From positions 1-64,000 of the forward strand of contig NZ_JAGQDH010000001.1 in NCBI RefSeq assembly GCF_018069895.1: DNA of 64,000 nucleotides. The letters are read 5' to 3'. Below the pieces are notes generated by a model. That model had not been told where the DNA came from, made no database searches, and saw nothing but the letters and a program-made list of their open reading frames with translations. Position 1 is the stretch's first letter; each line of letters opens with the position of its first letter. Source of the DNA: Roseovarius autotrophicus (GTDB lineage: Bacteria; Pseudomonadota; Alphaproteobacteria; Rhodobacterales; Rhodobacteraceae). Of the stretch, positions 30,106 through 38,420 are shown piece after piece. The position numbers were made by a program, and so were the translations under genes.

Positions 30106-31335
30106 ATGACCGAGGTGTTCAAGGGCTCATTCACGCAGCAGGAACCGATCCCCGAGGAGGGGATAGCGGCGGCGCTGGACGTGCTGCGCTCGGGCAGGCT
30201 GCATCGCTACAATCTTGTCGGGGACGAGGTGGGCGAGGTGGCGTTGCTTGAACGCGAATTCGCCGCCTATACCGGCGCGCGCCACGCGCTTGCCGTCACC
30301 TCGGGCGGCTATGCCATGGCCACGGCGCTGCGCGCGCTCGGGGTGGCGCCGGGCGAGGCGGTGCTGACCAATGCCTTTACGCTTGCCCCTGTGCCGGGGG
30401 CGATTGCCAGTGTCGGTGCGGTGCCGGTCTATGTGGGCGTGACCGAGGGGTTGACCATCGACCTTGATGATCTGGCGGCCAAGGCGGGGCAAGGGCAGGC
30501 GCGCGTGCTGATGCTCAGCCACATGCGCGGGCATCTGGCGGATATGGAGCAGTTGATGGCAATCTGTGATGCGGCGGGCGTCACCGTGATCGAGGATTGC
30601 GCGCATACGATGGGGGCGGCCTGGCGTGGCGTGCCTTCGGGGCGGTGGGGCAAGCTGGGCTGCTATTCGACGCAGACCTACAAGCACATGAATTCGGGCG
30701 AGGGCGGGTTTCTTGTCACCGACGATGACGAGGTGATGGCGCGTGCGGTGATCCTGTCCGGCTCCTACATGCTCTATGCGCGACACGGCACGGTGCCGCC
30801 CGCCGAGGTGTTCGAGCGGGTGAAATACGACACGCCCAATGTCTCGGGGCGGATGGACCATCTGCGCGCGGCGATTTTGCGGCCGCAACTGCGCGCGCTC
30901 GATCAGCAATGCGAGAACTGGAATGCGCGCTACCGGGTGGTCGAGCGCGGATTGCGTGGCACGCCGGGGCTGCGGATCGTGGAGCGTCCCGAGGCGGGGC
31001 GCTTTGTCGGTTCGTCCATTCAGTTTCTTCTGCTCGACTGGGCTGGCGACCGGATCGAGGAGGTTCTGGCGCGCTGTGCCGCGCGGGGGGTGGAACTCAA
31101 GTGGTTCGGCGGGGCCAAGCCGAAGGGCTTTACCAGCCGCTATGACAGCTGGCGTTATGCGCCCCATCCGGCCATGCCCGAGAGCGACCGGATTCTGTGC
31201 GCCATCCTCGACATGCGCCTGCCGCTGACCTTCAGCCTTGAGGATTGCGCGCAGATCGCGCGGATCATCCGCGCCGAGGTGGGGGCGGTCTGGCAGGCCG
31301 TTGCGCCACATGGGAAACGCGCGGCAAGCCTATGA
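30106..31335 (+). CDS. DegT/DnrJ/EryC1-type aminotransferase
   Basis: A 409-residue fold-type I PLP enzyme of the sugar aminotransferase family. Seen: VTSGGYAMATALRALGV, IEDCAHTMGA for the cofactor ring, the Schiff-base lysine K193 in CYSTQTYKHMNSGEGGF, and SGRMDHLRAAIL. Relatives aminate nucleotide sugars or other ketones. No sugar genes surround it, so the substrate is open. The final residues (GKRAASL) are not family-like. Confidence 0.82.
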   Translation: MTEVFKGSFTQQEPIPEEGIAAALDVLRSGRLHRYNLVGDEVGEVALLEREFAAYTGARHALAVTSGGYAMATALRALGVAPGEAVLTNAFTLAPVPGAIASVGAVPVYVGVTEGLTIDLDDLAAKAGQGQARVLMLSHMRGHLADMEQLMAICDAAGVTVIEDCAHTMGAAWRGVPSGRWGKLGCYSTQTYKHMNSGEGGFLVTDDDEVMARAVILSGSYMLYARHGTVPPAEVFERVKYDTPNVSGRMDHLRAAILRPQLRALDQQCENWNARYRVVERGLRGTPGLRIVERPEAGRFVGSSIQFLLLDWAGDRIEEVLARCAARGVELKWFGGAKPKGFTSRYDSWRYAPHPAMPESDRILCAILDMRLPLTFSLEDCAQIARIIRAEVGAVWQAVAPHGKRAASL

Positions 31336-31337
31336 TT

Positions 31338-31517
31338 TCAAGGGCGAAGAATTGATCGACGCGGCTCCAGCGTGAGGGCCTCTGGCCAACCGAGCAAGAC
31401 TTCGATTCCGGCAATCGTCAGCGCAATGCCGATCACGATCAGCCAGAGCCGCACGGTGCGTGGCCCCGGAGGCCGCCGCGCCCAACGGGACAGCTTTAAA
31501 AGATGTATTATATTCAT
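31338..31517 (-). CDS. 59-residue single-span membrane protein coupled to hpt
   Basis: A short gene whose ATG overlaps the hpt stop by four bases (ATGA, 31514-31517), so it is translated with hpt. The product has a basic start ([20 protein letters not shown]), one hydrophobic helix (about residues 24-42) and a GWPEALT end. I recall similar short basic-plus-helix proteins in other Rhodobacterales but no function. It ends two bases from the convergent DegT gene. Confidence 0.7.
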   Translation of the reverse strand: MNIIHLLKLSRWARRPPGPRTVRLWLIVIGIALTIAGIEVLLGWPEALTLEPRRSILRP

Positions 31518-32056
31518 GAGCCTACAAAGCGAACCTTGCCGATATAGGGCAGGTTTCGGTTGCGCTGCGCGTAGTCGATGCCATAGCCTACGACGAATTC
31601 ATCGGGGATCTCGAACCCGATCCAGTCGGCGCGGATAGGGGCCTCGCGGCGTGAGGGCTTGTCGAGCAGTGCGATGGTCCGCAGCCGCGCGGGGCGGCGG
31701 CTTTCCAGAAGGTGGAGGACATGGAAAAGCGTGTGGCCGGTATCGACGATATCCTCGACCACAAGCACGTCACGCCCTTCAATATCCCCGCGCAAGTCCT
31801 TGAGAATCCGCACTTCTCGACTGCTTTCCATGGCATTGCCATACGAGGAGGTTTCAACGAAATCGACCTCCACCGGCAGGTCCAGTTCGCGCACGAGATC
31901 GGCGATGAAGATGAAGGAGCCGCGCAGGAGGCCCACAACGATGAGCTTATGCGTGCCCGCGAATTCCGCCTCGATCTCGTGCGAGAGCGCCTCGACCCGC
32001 GCCGCGATGCTCTTGGCGGAAATGAGCTTGTCGATGACATAGTTGCGCTGCGTCAT
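31514..32056 (-). CDS. hpt: hypoxanthine phosphoribosyltransferase
   Basis: A 180-residue purine salvage enzyme that converts hypoxanthine (and often guanine) plus PRPP to the nucleotide. The PRPP motif [13 protein letters not shown] is clear, along with [13 protein letters not shown] and the substrate loop [18 protein letters not shown] 32056 is preceded by GAGGAAG and gives the usual length. A longer frame upstream has no family match. Confidence 0.95.
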   Translation of the reverse strand: MTQRNYVIDKLISAKSIAARVEALSHEIEAEFAGTHKLIVVGLLRGSFIFIADLVRELDLPVEVDFVETSSYGNAMESSREVRILKDLRGDIEGRDVLVVEDIVDTGHTLFHVLHLLESRRPARLRTIALLDKPSRREAPIRADWIGFEIPDEFVVGYGIDYAQRNRNLPYIGKVRFVGS

Positions 32057-32127
32057 GTCTTCCTCTTGCATATCCGGGGTTAGTCTAGGAAAAACCGCGT
32101 CACTGTCACGAGAAATCCGGGTGCACC

Positions 32128-32574
32128 ATGCCGTCACATGCCGAAACGCGGATCCTGCCCTATACGGCGGATCAGATGTATGGGCTGGTCGCCGATGTGG
32201 CACACTATCCGGAGTTCCTGCCCTGGACGGCGGCGGCGCGGGTGCGCAGCGTCACCCCGCATGAGGACGGTTCCGAGGTGATAGAGGCCGATCTGGTGAT
32301 CAGCTTCAAGGTGTTTCGCGAGCGATTCGGCAGCCGTGTCGTGCTCTGGCCAAAGGCGCAACGGATCGAGACGGAATATCTTGACGGGCCGTTCAAATAC
32401 ATGCGCTCGAACTGGGCGTTCCGCGATGTCGAGGGCGGTTGCGAAGTGGCCTTCGACGTGGATTTCGCGTTTCGCAACAGGCTGTTGCAATCGGCGGCCG
32501 AGATGTTCTTTCACGAGGCGATGAAGCGGATCGTGCGCGCCTTCGAGGCGCGGGCGCAGACGCTTTATGGTTGA
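32128..32574 (+). CDS. COQ10/RatA-type polyketide cyclase-dehydrase (START-like) protein
   Basis: A 148-residue START-fold protein of the COQ10/RatA family. N-terminal [22 protein letters not shown] is the family hallmark, and the C-terminus has the long amphipathic helix ending [12 protein letters not shown]. Relatives bind ubiquinone and aid respiration; the E. coli member was reported as a translation-blocking toxin. No antitoxin partner is next to it, so the quinone role is more likely. Confidence 0.9.
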   Translation: MPSHAETRILPYTADQMYGLVADVAHYPEFLPWTAAARVRSVTPHEDGSEVIEADLVISFKVFRERFGSRVVLWPKAQRIETEYLDGPFKYMRSNWAFRDVEGGCEVAFDVDFAFRNRLLQSAAEMFFHEAMKRIVRAFEARAQTLYG

Positions 32575-32596
32575 GGCCGGCCTGTCGCGCGCCGTC

Positions 32597-32655
32597 ATCC
32601 TCGGGCGTGACCCGAGGATCCCTGGTCGCCGGGAGATCCCCGCCTTCGCGGGGAT
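32597..32655. repeat. pair of dispersed palindromes before the pncC stop
   Basis: Two hairpins in tandem: ATCCTCGGG/CCCGAGGAT around CGTGA (32597-32619) and ATCCCCGC/GCGGGGAT around CTTC (32636-32655). The second, in its GAGATCCC...GGGATGACG frame, matches the copy at 23663-23683. Both families are the familiar GTCAT-CC-type repeats of high-GC bacterial genomes. They sit between convergent genes and may act as terminators. Confidence 0.6.
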
Positions 32656-32663
32656 GACGGGGG

Positions 32664-33137
32664 TCAGGAGGTGAGCGCGTCACGCAAAAGCCGCAAGGCA
32701 TGATCGCGGCTGAGGCGGCGGACCTCGGCGCGGCCTGCTGCGCCGAACTCCTGCGTTTCCGCGTGTGTCGGGCGGCCCGCCATGGCGAGGCCGAAGCAGA
32801 CGCGCCCCTCGGGCTTGTGCTCGGACCCGCCCGGCCCGGCGATGCCCGTGATCGAGACCGCAAGTGCCGCGGCGCTATGGGCGAGCGCGCCTTGGGCCAT
32901 CTCGCGCGCGACCGCCTCCGACACCGCGCCATGGGTGGCGAGGGTGGCGGGCGAGACGCCCAGCATCTCGATCTTGGCGGCGTTGGAATAGGTGACAAAG
33001 CCACGCTCTACCACCGCAGAGGAACCCGCCACATCGGTGAGCGCGACCGCGACCATGCCGCCGGTGCAACTTTCCGCGGTGGCGATCATGATTTCTTTTG
33101 ATATTGCAATATCAAGAATTTGCGATGCAATATTCAT
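32664..33137 (-). CDS. pncC: nicotinamide-nucleotide amidase (CinA C-terminal domain)
   Basis: A 157-residue CinA-type amidohydrolase that recycles nicotinamide mononucleotide. Seen: ATAESCTGGMVA with the conserved Ser, GFVTYSNAAKIEMLGV, and ITGIAGPGGS. Only the amidase domain is present, the usual stand-alone form. ATG 33137 overlaps the pgpA stop by four bases (ATGA). Last gene of the ispDF-pgpA-pncC run. Confidence 0.92.
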   Translation of the reverse strand: MNIASQILDIAISKEIMIATAESCTGGMVAVALTDVAGSSAVVERGFVTYSNAAKIEMLGVSPATLATHGAVSEAVAREMAQGALAHSAAALAVSITGIAGPGGSEHKPEGRVCFGLAMAGRPTHAETQEFGAAGRAEVRRLSRDHALRLLRDALTS

Positions 33138-33628
33138 GTGAAAACCACATGCGCGAGAAACGCGCCCAGCATCACGCAGAGCGCCGCTGCTATCCCGGCG
33201 AGGATGTCGTCGAGCATCACGCCAAGCGCGTCGCCGCGCCGGTCGGCCCAACCGATCGGCCCCGGCTTCCAGATGTCGAACAGGCGAAAGGCGAGAAAGG
33301 CGGTGATCCAGCCCGGCCAGAGCGCGGTGAGCGACACGCCTGCATGGGCCGCGCCGATCGAGACCGGCAGGAAGGCGAGCCATTGCCCCGCCACCTCGTC
33401 AATCACGATCTCGGACGGATCATGATCCTCTTTTCCTTTCGTTTCCAGATAGGTGGCCCACCATCCTGAGGCAAACGCCACGGCCACGCCAAGCGCCAGA
33501 AGGCCCGGCCCGCCAAGCGCGTGAAGCACCCAGGCCACGGGAAAGGCCGCAAGCGAGCCCCATGTGCCGGGGGCGGGCCGCAGGTGACCGACATGAAAGA
33601 ACGTGGCGATGAGATGGGTCAGGCGCAT
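33134..33628 (-). CDS. pgpA: phosphatidylglycerophosphatase A
   Basis: A 164-residue inner-membrane phosphatase that makes phosphatidylglycerol from its phosphate. Seen: [26 protein letters not shown], the [17 protein letters not shown] core and a C-terminal span. The start at 33628 overlaps the ispDF stop by 10 bases, and the stop overlaps pncC by four. Confidence 0.94.
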   Translation of the reverse strand: MRLTHLIATFFHVGHLRPAPGTWGSLAAFPVAWVLHALGGPGLLALGVAVAFASGWWATYLETKGKEDHDPSEIVIDEVAGQWLAFLPVSIGAAHAGVSLTALWPGWITAFLAFRLFDIWKPGPIGWADRRGDALGVMLDDILAGIAAALCVMLGAFLAHVVFT

Positions 33629-34752
33629 GGCTTCACCAGCGTCACGACGGCTTGCGCGGCGATGCCCTCTTCGCGGCCGGTAAATCCGAGGCGCTCGGTC
33701 GTGGTGGCCTTGACCGAGATGCGGTCCAGGGCCACGCCGGTGATGGCGCTGAGCGCCGCGCGCATGGCCTGCGCCTGCGGGCCGATCTTGGGGCGTTCGC
33801 AGAGAAAAGTGATATCCATATTGCTGATGGAAAAGCCTTTTTCTGTCGCCAACCTGACCGCGTGGCGCAGAAAGACATGGCTTTCGGCGCCTTTCCATTG
33901 CAGGTCGGAGGGCGGGAAATGCCGCCCGATATCGCCCTCTGCCAGCGCGCCATAGATCGCATCCGCGAGCGCGTGCAGCCCCACATCGGCATCGGAATGG
34001 CCTTGGAGGCCCCGCTCATGCGGCACGGCTATACCGCAAAGCATACAGTGATCGCCCGGCCCGAAGCGGTGCACGTCAAAGCCGGTGCCGGTGCGAATAT
34101 CCATCTGCCCCCCCAATATGCGGCTGGCCCGGTCGATATCGCCGGGATGGGTGATCTTGAGATTGTCGGCGTGCCCTTGGGTGATCGTGACCGGCTGGTG
34201 CGCGGCGCGGGCGATGGCGACATCGTCGTCGGCGTCGCCCTCATGGGCGCGGTGCGCGGTCAGGATTGATGCAAAATCAAAGCCCTGCGGGGTCTGCGCG
34301 GCAAAAAGACCGGTGCGGTCCTGTGTGCCGGTGACGTAGTCCTCATGGCCGGTCCAGAGCGCGTCGGTGACGGGCAGCGCGGGCGCGGCGGCGGGCGCAC
34401 CGGCGTGCAGCGCGTCGAGCACGTCCCTGACCACAGCGGGCGGCAGGGTGGCGCGGGCGGCGTCGTGGATGAGCACATAGCGCGGCGGCGTGCCTGTATG
34501 CGCGAGATGTTCCAGCCCGTTCAGCACCGAGGCGCGCCGTGTCGCGCCACCCGTCGTGACCTCTATGCCCGCAGGGGCGAGGGCCATGTCATCGGGGTGG
34601 AGCACGAGCACGGTGCGGCTGACGAAGGGGGAAAGCGCGGCCAGCGTCCAGTCGATCACGCGGCGGCCCGCGAGGGGCTGCCATTGTTTCGGCTGCTCCC
34701 CGCCCGCGCGGGTGCCCCGGCCTGCGGCGACGATGAGGGCGGCGATTGTCAT
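33619..34752 (-). CDS. ispDF: bifunctional IspD/IspF isoprenoid enzyme
   Basis: A 377-residue fusion. The N-terminal cytidylyltransferase (Isp[34 protein letters not shown]) makes CDP-ME. The C-terminal cyclodiphosphate synthase (IspF; from about residue 220, [39 protein letters not shown]) makes MEcPP in the MEP pathway. Fusion is common in alphaproteobacteria. Later-pathway ispG is also in this window at 54283. Confidence 0.96.
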   Translation of the reverse strand: MTIAALIVAAGRGTRAGGEQPKQWQPLAGRRVIDWTLAALSPFVSRTVLVLHPDDMALAPAGIEVTTGGATRRASVLNGLEHLAHTGTPPRYVLIHDAARATLPPAVVRDVLDALHAGAPAAAPALPVTDALWTGHEDYVTGTQDRTGLFAAQTPQGFDFASILTAHRAHEGDADDDVAIARAAHQPVTITQGHADNLKITHPGDIDRASRILGGQMDIRTGTGFDVHRFGPGDHCMLCGIAVPHERGLQGHSDADVGLHALADAIYGALAEGDIGRHFPPSDLQWKGAESHVFLRHAVRLATEKGFSISNMDITFLCERPKIGPQAQAMRAALSAITGVALDRISVKATTTERLGFTGREEGIAAQAVVTLVKPCA

Positions 34753-34912
34753 GGCCCCTGATTACGGCGCGACGCGGAAGAGCGCAATGCCGGGGCACAT
34801 GCCCAAATAATAGGCAACCTCATCGATGAGGGCGTGAATATGGTGCGTATTGCGTTGTTCGCGCAAGGCGGGCCAGATAAAACGGCGGTGTTGCACAAGG
34901 AATAGGCAAACC

Positions 34913-35896
34913 ATGCTGACATTGGCCCAAAGGCCCCTGATCCCGCCGGTCCTGCTCGCCCCCATGGCCGGAATCACCGATCTGCCGTTCCGGGATCTGG
35001 TGAGCGGTTTCGGCGCGGGGTTGGTGGTGAGCGAGATGATTGCCAGCCGCGAGATGCTGAGCGCGCGCCCCGGCGTGCGCGAGAAGGCGGAACTGGGCCT
35101 CGGGGGGGCGAATACCTCGGTGCAGATTGCGGGCTGCGAGGCGGGGCCGATGGCGGAGGTGGCGCGCAGGCTCGAGGCCGAGGGGGCGCGGATCATCGAC
35201 ATCAACATGGGCTGCCCGGCGAAGAAGGTGACGCGGGCGCGCGGCGCGGGGGCGTCGGGCTCGGCGCTGATGCGGGCGCCCGATCATGCATTGCGGCTGA
35301 TCGAGGCGGTGGCGGGGGCGGTATCGGTGCCCGTCACGCTCAAGATGCGGCTGGGATGGGATGACACAAGCCTGAATGCGCCCGAGATCGCCGCGCGCGC
35401 CGAGGGCGCGGGCGTGGCGATGATCACGGTGCACGGGCGCACCCGTTGCCAGTTCTACCAGGGGCGAGCCGACTGGGCCGCGATTCGGGCGGTGAAGGAA
35501 GCGGTGCGCGTGCCGGTCATCGCCAATGGCGACATCGTGGACGCGGCCTCGGCGCGGCGTGCGCTTGCGCTTTCGGGCGCGGACGGGGTGATGATCGGGC
35601 GCGGCGCGCGGGGGCGGCCCTGGTTGTTGGCCCAGGTGGCGGCGGCGATTTGGGGCACGCCTGCGCCGCGGGTGCCGCAAGGGGCGGCGCTGGCCGATCT
35701 GGTGGCCGGGCACCATGAGGCGATGCTTTCCTTTTACGGAACAGGTCTGGGGGGGCGCGTCGCGCGCAAGCACCTGGGCTGGTATATGGATGAGGCCGCG
35801 ACGCCGGTGCAGTTGCGCCGTCTGGTGCTGACCGCCACGCCGGCGCAGGTGGCGCGGCTTTTGCCCGAGGCGTTCGGGCTGAGGTGCGCGGCATGA
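34913..35896 (+). CDS. dusB: tRNA-dihydrouridine synthase DusB (NifR3)
   Basis: A 327-residue FMN enzyme that reduces uridines in tRNA. LAPMAGITDLPFRDL, the catalytic cysteine in DINMGCPAKKVT, TVHGRTRCQFYQG and GDIVDAASA are typical. ATG 34913 is behind AAGGAATAGG. It opens the nifR3-ntrB-ntrC locus as in Rhodobacter capsulatus; its ATGA overlap with ntrB couples the two. Confidence 0.95.
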   Translation: MLTLAQRPLIPPVLLAPMAGITDLPFRDLVSGFGAGLVVSEMIASREMLSARPGVREKAELGLGGANTSVQIAGCEAGPMAEVARRLEAEGARIIDINMGCPAKKVTRARGAGASGSALMRAPDHALRLIEAVAGAVSVPVTLKMRLGWDDTSLNAPEIAARAEGAGVAMITVHGRTRCQFYQGRADWAAIRAVKEAVRVPVIANGDIVDAASARRALALSGADGVMIGRGARGRPWLLAQVAAAIWGTPAPRVPQGAALADLVAGHHEAMLSFYGTGLGGRVARKHLGWYMDEAATPVQLRRLVLTATPAQVARLLPEAFGLRCAA

Positions 35897-36963
35897 GCGC
35901 GGACGAGCCGCTCTGGGCCTCGCTGCCGGTTCCGGCGCTGGTCATCGACGCCGAGGAACGCATCGCGCGGCTCAATCCTGCGGCAGAGGGCTTCCTGCTC
36001 GGCTCGGCACGCACGCTGGTGGGAGAGCCGGTCTGGGACCGGCTCGCCATTGATGCGCCGCTTGAGGCGGCATTTGGCCGTGCGAGAGCAAGCGGCGCTC
36101 CGCTGTTCATCAACGATGTTGACGTGGGCACGGGCACGCGGCCACCGGTGATATGCAACCTTCAGGTGGCGCCGCTCGCGGGTGCGCCGGGGCACATGCT
36201 CCTGCTCATCGCGCCGCGCGAACTGGCGGGGCGGGTCGGACAGAACAGCACCGTCAAGGCCGCTGCGCGCTCGGCCATCGGCATGGCCGAGATGCTGGCG
36301 CACGAGATCAAGAACCCGCTCGCGGGGATCACCGGGGCGGCGCAGCTTCTGTCGATGACGCTCGGGGCGGAGGATCGGGAACTGACCGACCTCATCGTGA
36401 GCGAGAGCCGCCGGATCGTCGCGCTTCTCGAGCGGGTCGAGCAGTTCGGCAACATGAGCGCGCCCGCGCTGCGCGCGGTCAACCTGCATGATGTGCTCGA
36501 CCGGGCGCGGCGCTCGGCGATGCTGGGTTTTGCCGGGGAAATGCGGTTTGTCGAGGATTACGATCCCTCGTTGCCGCCCGCGCTCGGCGACGGGGACCAG
36601 CTCTTGCAGGTGGTGCTCAACCTTCTGAAAAACGCCGCCGAAGCCGCGTCGATCGGGCAGGGCACGATCCGGTTGCGCACATTCTACGATGCTGCATTGC
36701 GGGTGCGGCGCGAGGGCGGCGCGCGGTCGCTGCCGCTGCATCTTGAGGTGATCGACGACGGGCCCGGCCTGCCGACCGACATCGCGTCCGACGTGTTCGA
36801 GCCGTTCGTTTCCGGGCGCGAGAATGGCACCGGGCTGGGGCTGGCGCTGGCGGCCAAGATCATCTCGGACCATGGCGGCTGGATCTCGGTCGAGTCGGTG
36901 CCGGGGCGCACGGTGTTCCGGATTTCACTGCAACGCGCGGATGCGCAAGGCAAGGAGGGCTGA
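35893..36963 (+). CDS. ntrB: nitrogen regulation sensor kinase NtrB
   Basis: A 356-residue cytoplasmic histidine kinase. An N-terminal PAS domain (about 10-110) is followed by the phospho-acceptor H137 in MLAHEIKNPLAG, the N-box (VVLNLLKNAAEAAS) and G-boxes (DDGPGLPTDI, GTGLGLALAAKI). It phosphorylates NtrC under PII control (glnB at 21602). The ATG overlaps the dusB stop (ATGA). ntrC starts three bases after its stop. Confidence 0.95.
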   Translation: MSADEPLWASLPVPALVIDAEERIARLNPAAEGFLLGSARTLVGEPVWDRLAIDAPLEAAFGRARASGAPLFINDVDVGTGTRPPVICNLQVAPLAGAPGHMLLLIAPRELAGRVGQNSTVKAAARSAIGMAEMLAHEIKNPLAGITGAAQLLSMTLGAEDRELTDLIVSESRRIVALLERVEQFGNMSAPALRAVNLHDVLDRARRSAMLGFAGEMRFVEDYDPSLPPALGDGDQLLQVVLNLLKNAAEAASIGQGTIRLRTFYDAALRVRREGGARSLPLHLEVIDDGPGLPTDIASDVFEPFVSGRENGTGLGLALAAKIISDHGGWISVESVPGRTVFRISLQRADAQGKEG

Positions 36964-36966
36964 CGC

Positions 36967-38328
36967 ATGGATGGCACGGTTCTGGTGGCCGATGACGACC
37001 GCACGATTCGCACGGTTCTGACGCAGGCGCTGACGCGAGCGGGGTGCAAGGTTCATGCCACCTCATCGCTGACCACGCTGATGCGATGGGTGGCCGAGGG
37101 GCGCGGCGATGTGGTGATCTCGGATGTTATGATGCCCGATGGCAACGGGCTCGAGATGCTGCCCAAGATCGCGCTCGACCGGCCGGGCCTGCCGGTGATC
37201 GTGATTTCGGCGCAGAACACGATCATGACCGCGATCAAGGCGGCGGAGGCAGAGGCGTTCGACTATCTGCCCAAGCCTTTCGATCTGCCCGACCTGATGA
37301 AGCGCACCGCCCGCGCGCTGGCCGCGCGCGAGCGCAAGGGCACGCGCGAAGTGCCCGACGAGCGGCCCGAGGAATTGCCGCTCATCGGGCGCAGCCCGGC
37401 GATGCAGGCGCTCTACAAGGTGGTGGCGCAGGTGATGCATGCCGATCTGCCGGTGATGATCTGCGGTGAATCGGGTACGGGCAAATCGCTGGTGGCGCGC
37501 GCGGTGCACGATTATTCGGATCGGCGCAGCCTGCCTTTCGTCACCGTGACGGCGGCGGATCTGAACGATCTGGAAGGACCGGCGCAGGTCATGGCGCGGG
37601 TGCGCGGCGGCACGCTGGTGCTCGACGAGGTGAGCGACCTGCCGCCCGAGATACAAGGCCGTGTGGTGCGGATGATGGAGGCACCGGGCGAGAACGCGCC
37701 ACGCTTCATGGCCACAAGCCGGGTGCCGCCGGCGGTGGCGCTTGAGGAGGGGACCTTGCGTGAGGACCTCTATTACCGGCTCAGCGGCGTGGTGATTGAC
37801 GTGCCCGCCCTGCGCGAGCGGATCGAGGATATCGCGCTGCTGGCCACCCATTTCCTCGCGCGCGAGGACCGGCCCGGCGCACCCGAGCGGCGGCTTTCGG
37901 ATGAGGCAGTAGAGCTTGTGCGCGCCTATAGCTGGCCGGGCAATGTGCGCCAGCTTGAGAATGCCATGCGGCAGCTGGCGCTGACCGCGCAGAGCGAGGT
38001 GATCGGGCGGGCCGAGATCGCCGCCATCCTTGGCACGCAGCCCAAGGCCGAGCCGGTGATGCGGCCCGGTCGGGGCGAGACGCTGAGCACGTCGGTGGCC
38101 GCCCATCTGCGGCGCTATTTCGACCTGCATGGCGGAGAGTTGCCGCCGCCTGGTCTGCATGGCCGCATCCTGCGCGAGGTGGAGACCCCGCTGATCGAGA
38201 TCGCGCTCGAGGCGACGGGTGGCAACCAGATCCGCTGCGCCGATCTGTTGGGGATCAACCGCAATACCCTGCGCAAGAAGATGAGCGATCTGGATATTCG
38301 CGTGACACGTCGCCGCAAGTTGATGTAA
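36967..38328 (+). CDS. ntrC: nitrogen response regulator NtrC, GAFTGA-less
   Basis: A 453-residue response regulator: receiver (phospho-site D53 in VISDVMMP), AAA+ domain (Walker A GESGTGKS 167-174, Walker B GTLVLDE 215-221), and a C-terminal Fis-type helix-turn-helix ([18 protein letters not shown]). The segment between F191 and the Walker B is only about 22 residues and lacks the GAFTGA loop that contacts sigma-54. This matches R. capsulatus NtrC, which activates with the housekeeping sigma factor. Controls nitrogen-assimilation genes, probably including glnBA. Confidence 0.95.
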   Translation: MDGTVLVADDDRTIRTVLTQALTRAGCKVHATSSLTTLMRWVAEGRGDVVISDVMMPDGNGLEMLPKIALDRPGLPVIVISAQNTIMTAIKAAEAEAFDYLPKPFDLPDLMKRTARALAARERKGTREVPDERPEELPLIGRSPAMQALYKVVAQVMHADLPVMICGESGTGKSLVARAVHDYSDRRSLPFVTVTAADLNDLEGPAQVMARVRGGTLVLDEVSDLPPEIQGRVVRMMEAPGENAPRFMATSRVPPAVALEEGTLREDLYYRLSGVVIDVPALRERIEDIALLATHFLAREDRPGAPERRLSDEAVELVRAYSWPGNVRQLENAMRQLALTAQSEVIGRAEIAAILGTQPKAEPVMRPGRGETLSTSVAAHLRRYFDLHGGELPPPGLHGRILREVETPLIEIALEATGGNQIRCADLLGINRNTLRKKMSDLDIRVTRRRKLM

Positions 38329-38420
38329 AACTGCAACAGCACTGTGGCGTGATCAGCGAAAAGCGCCATTTGAGTCTGCATCTTGCGGGGCGGCGTCGGT
38401 CGCCTACAACCTGACGGGGG

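Noticed and set aside
32128-32574. Toxin-antitoxin module (RatA)
   Set aside because: No partner gene is adjacent and the COQ10 quinone-binding role fits the family in alphaproteobacteria better.
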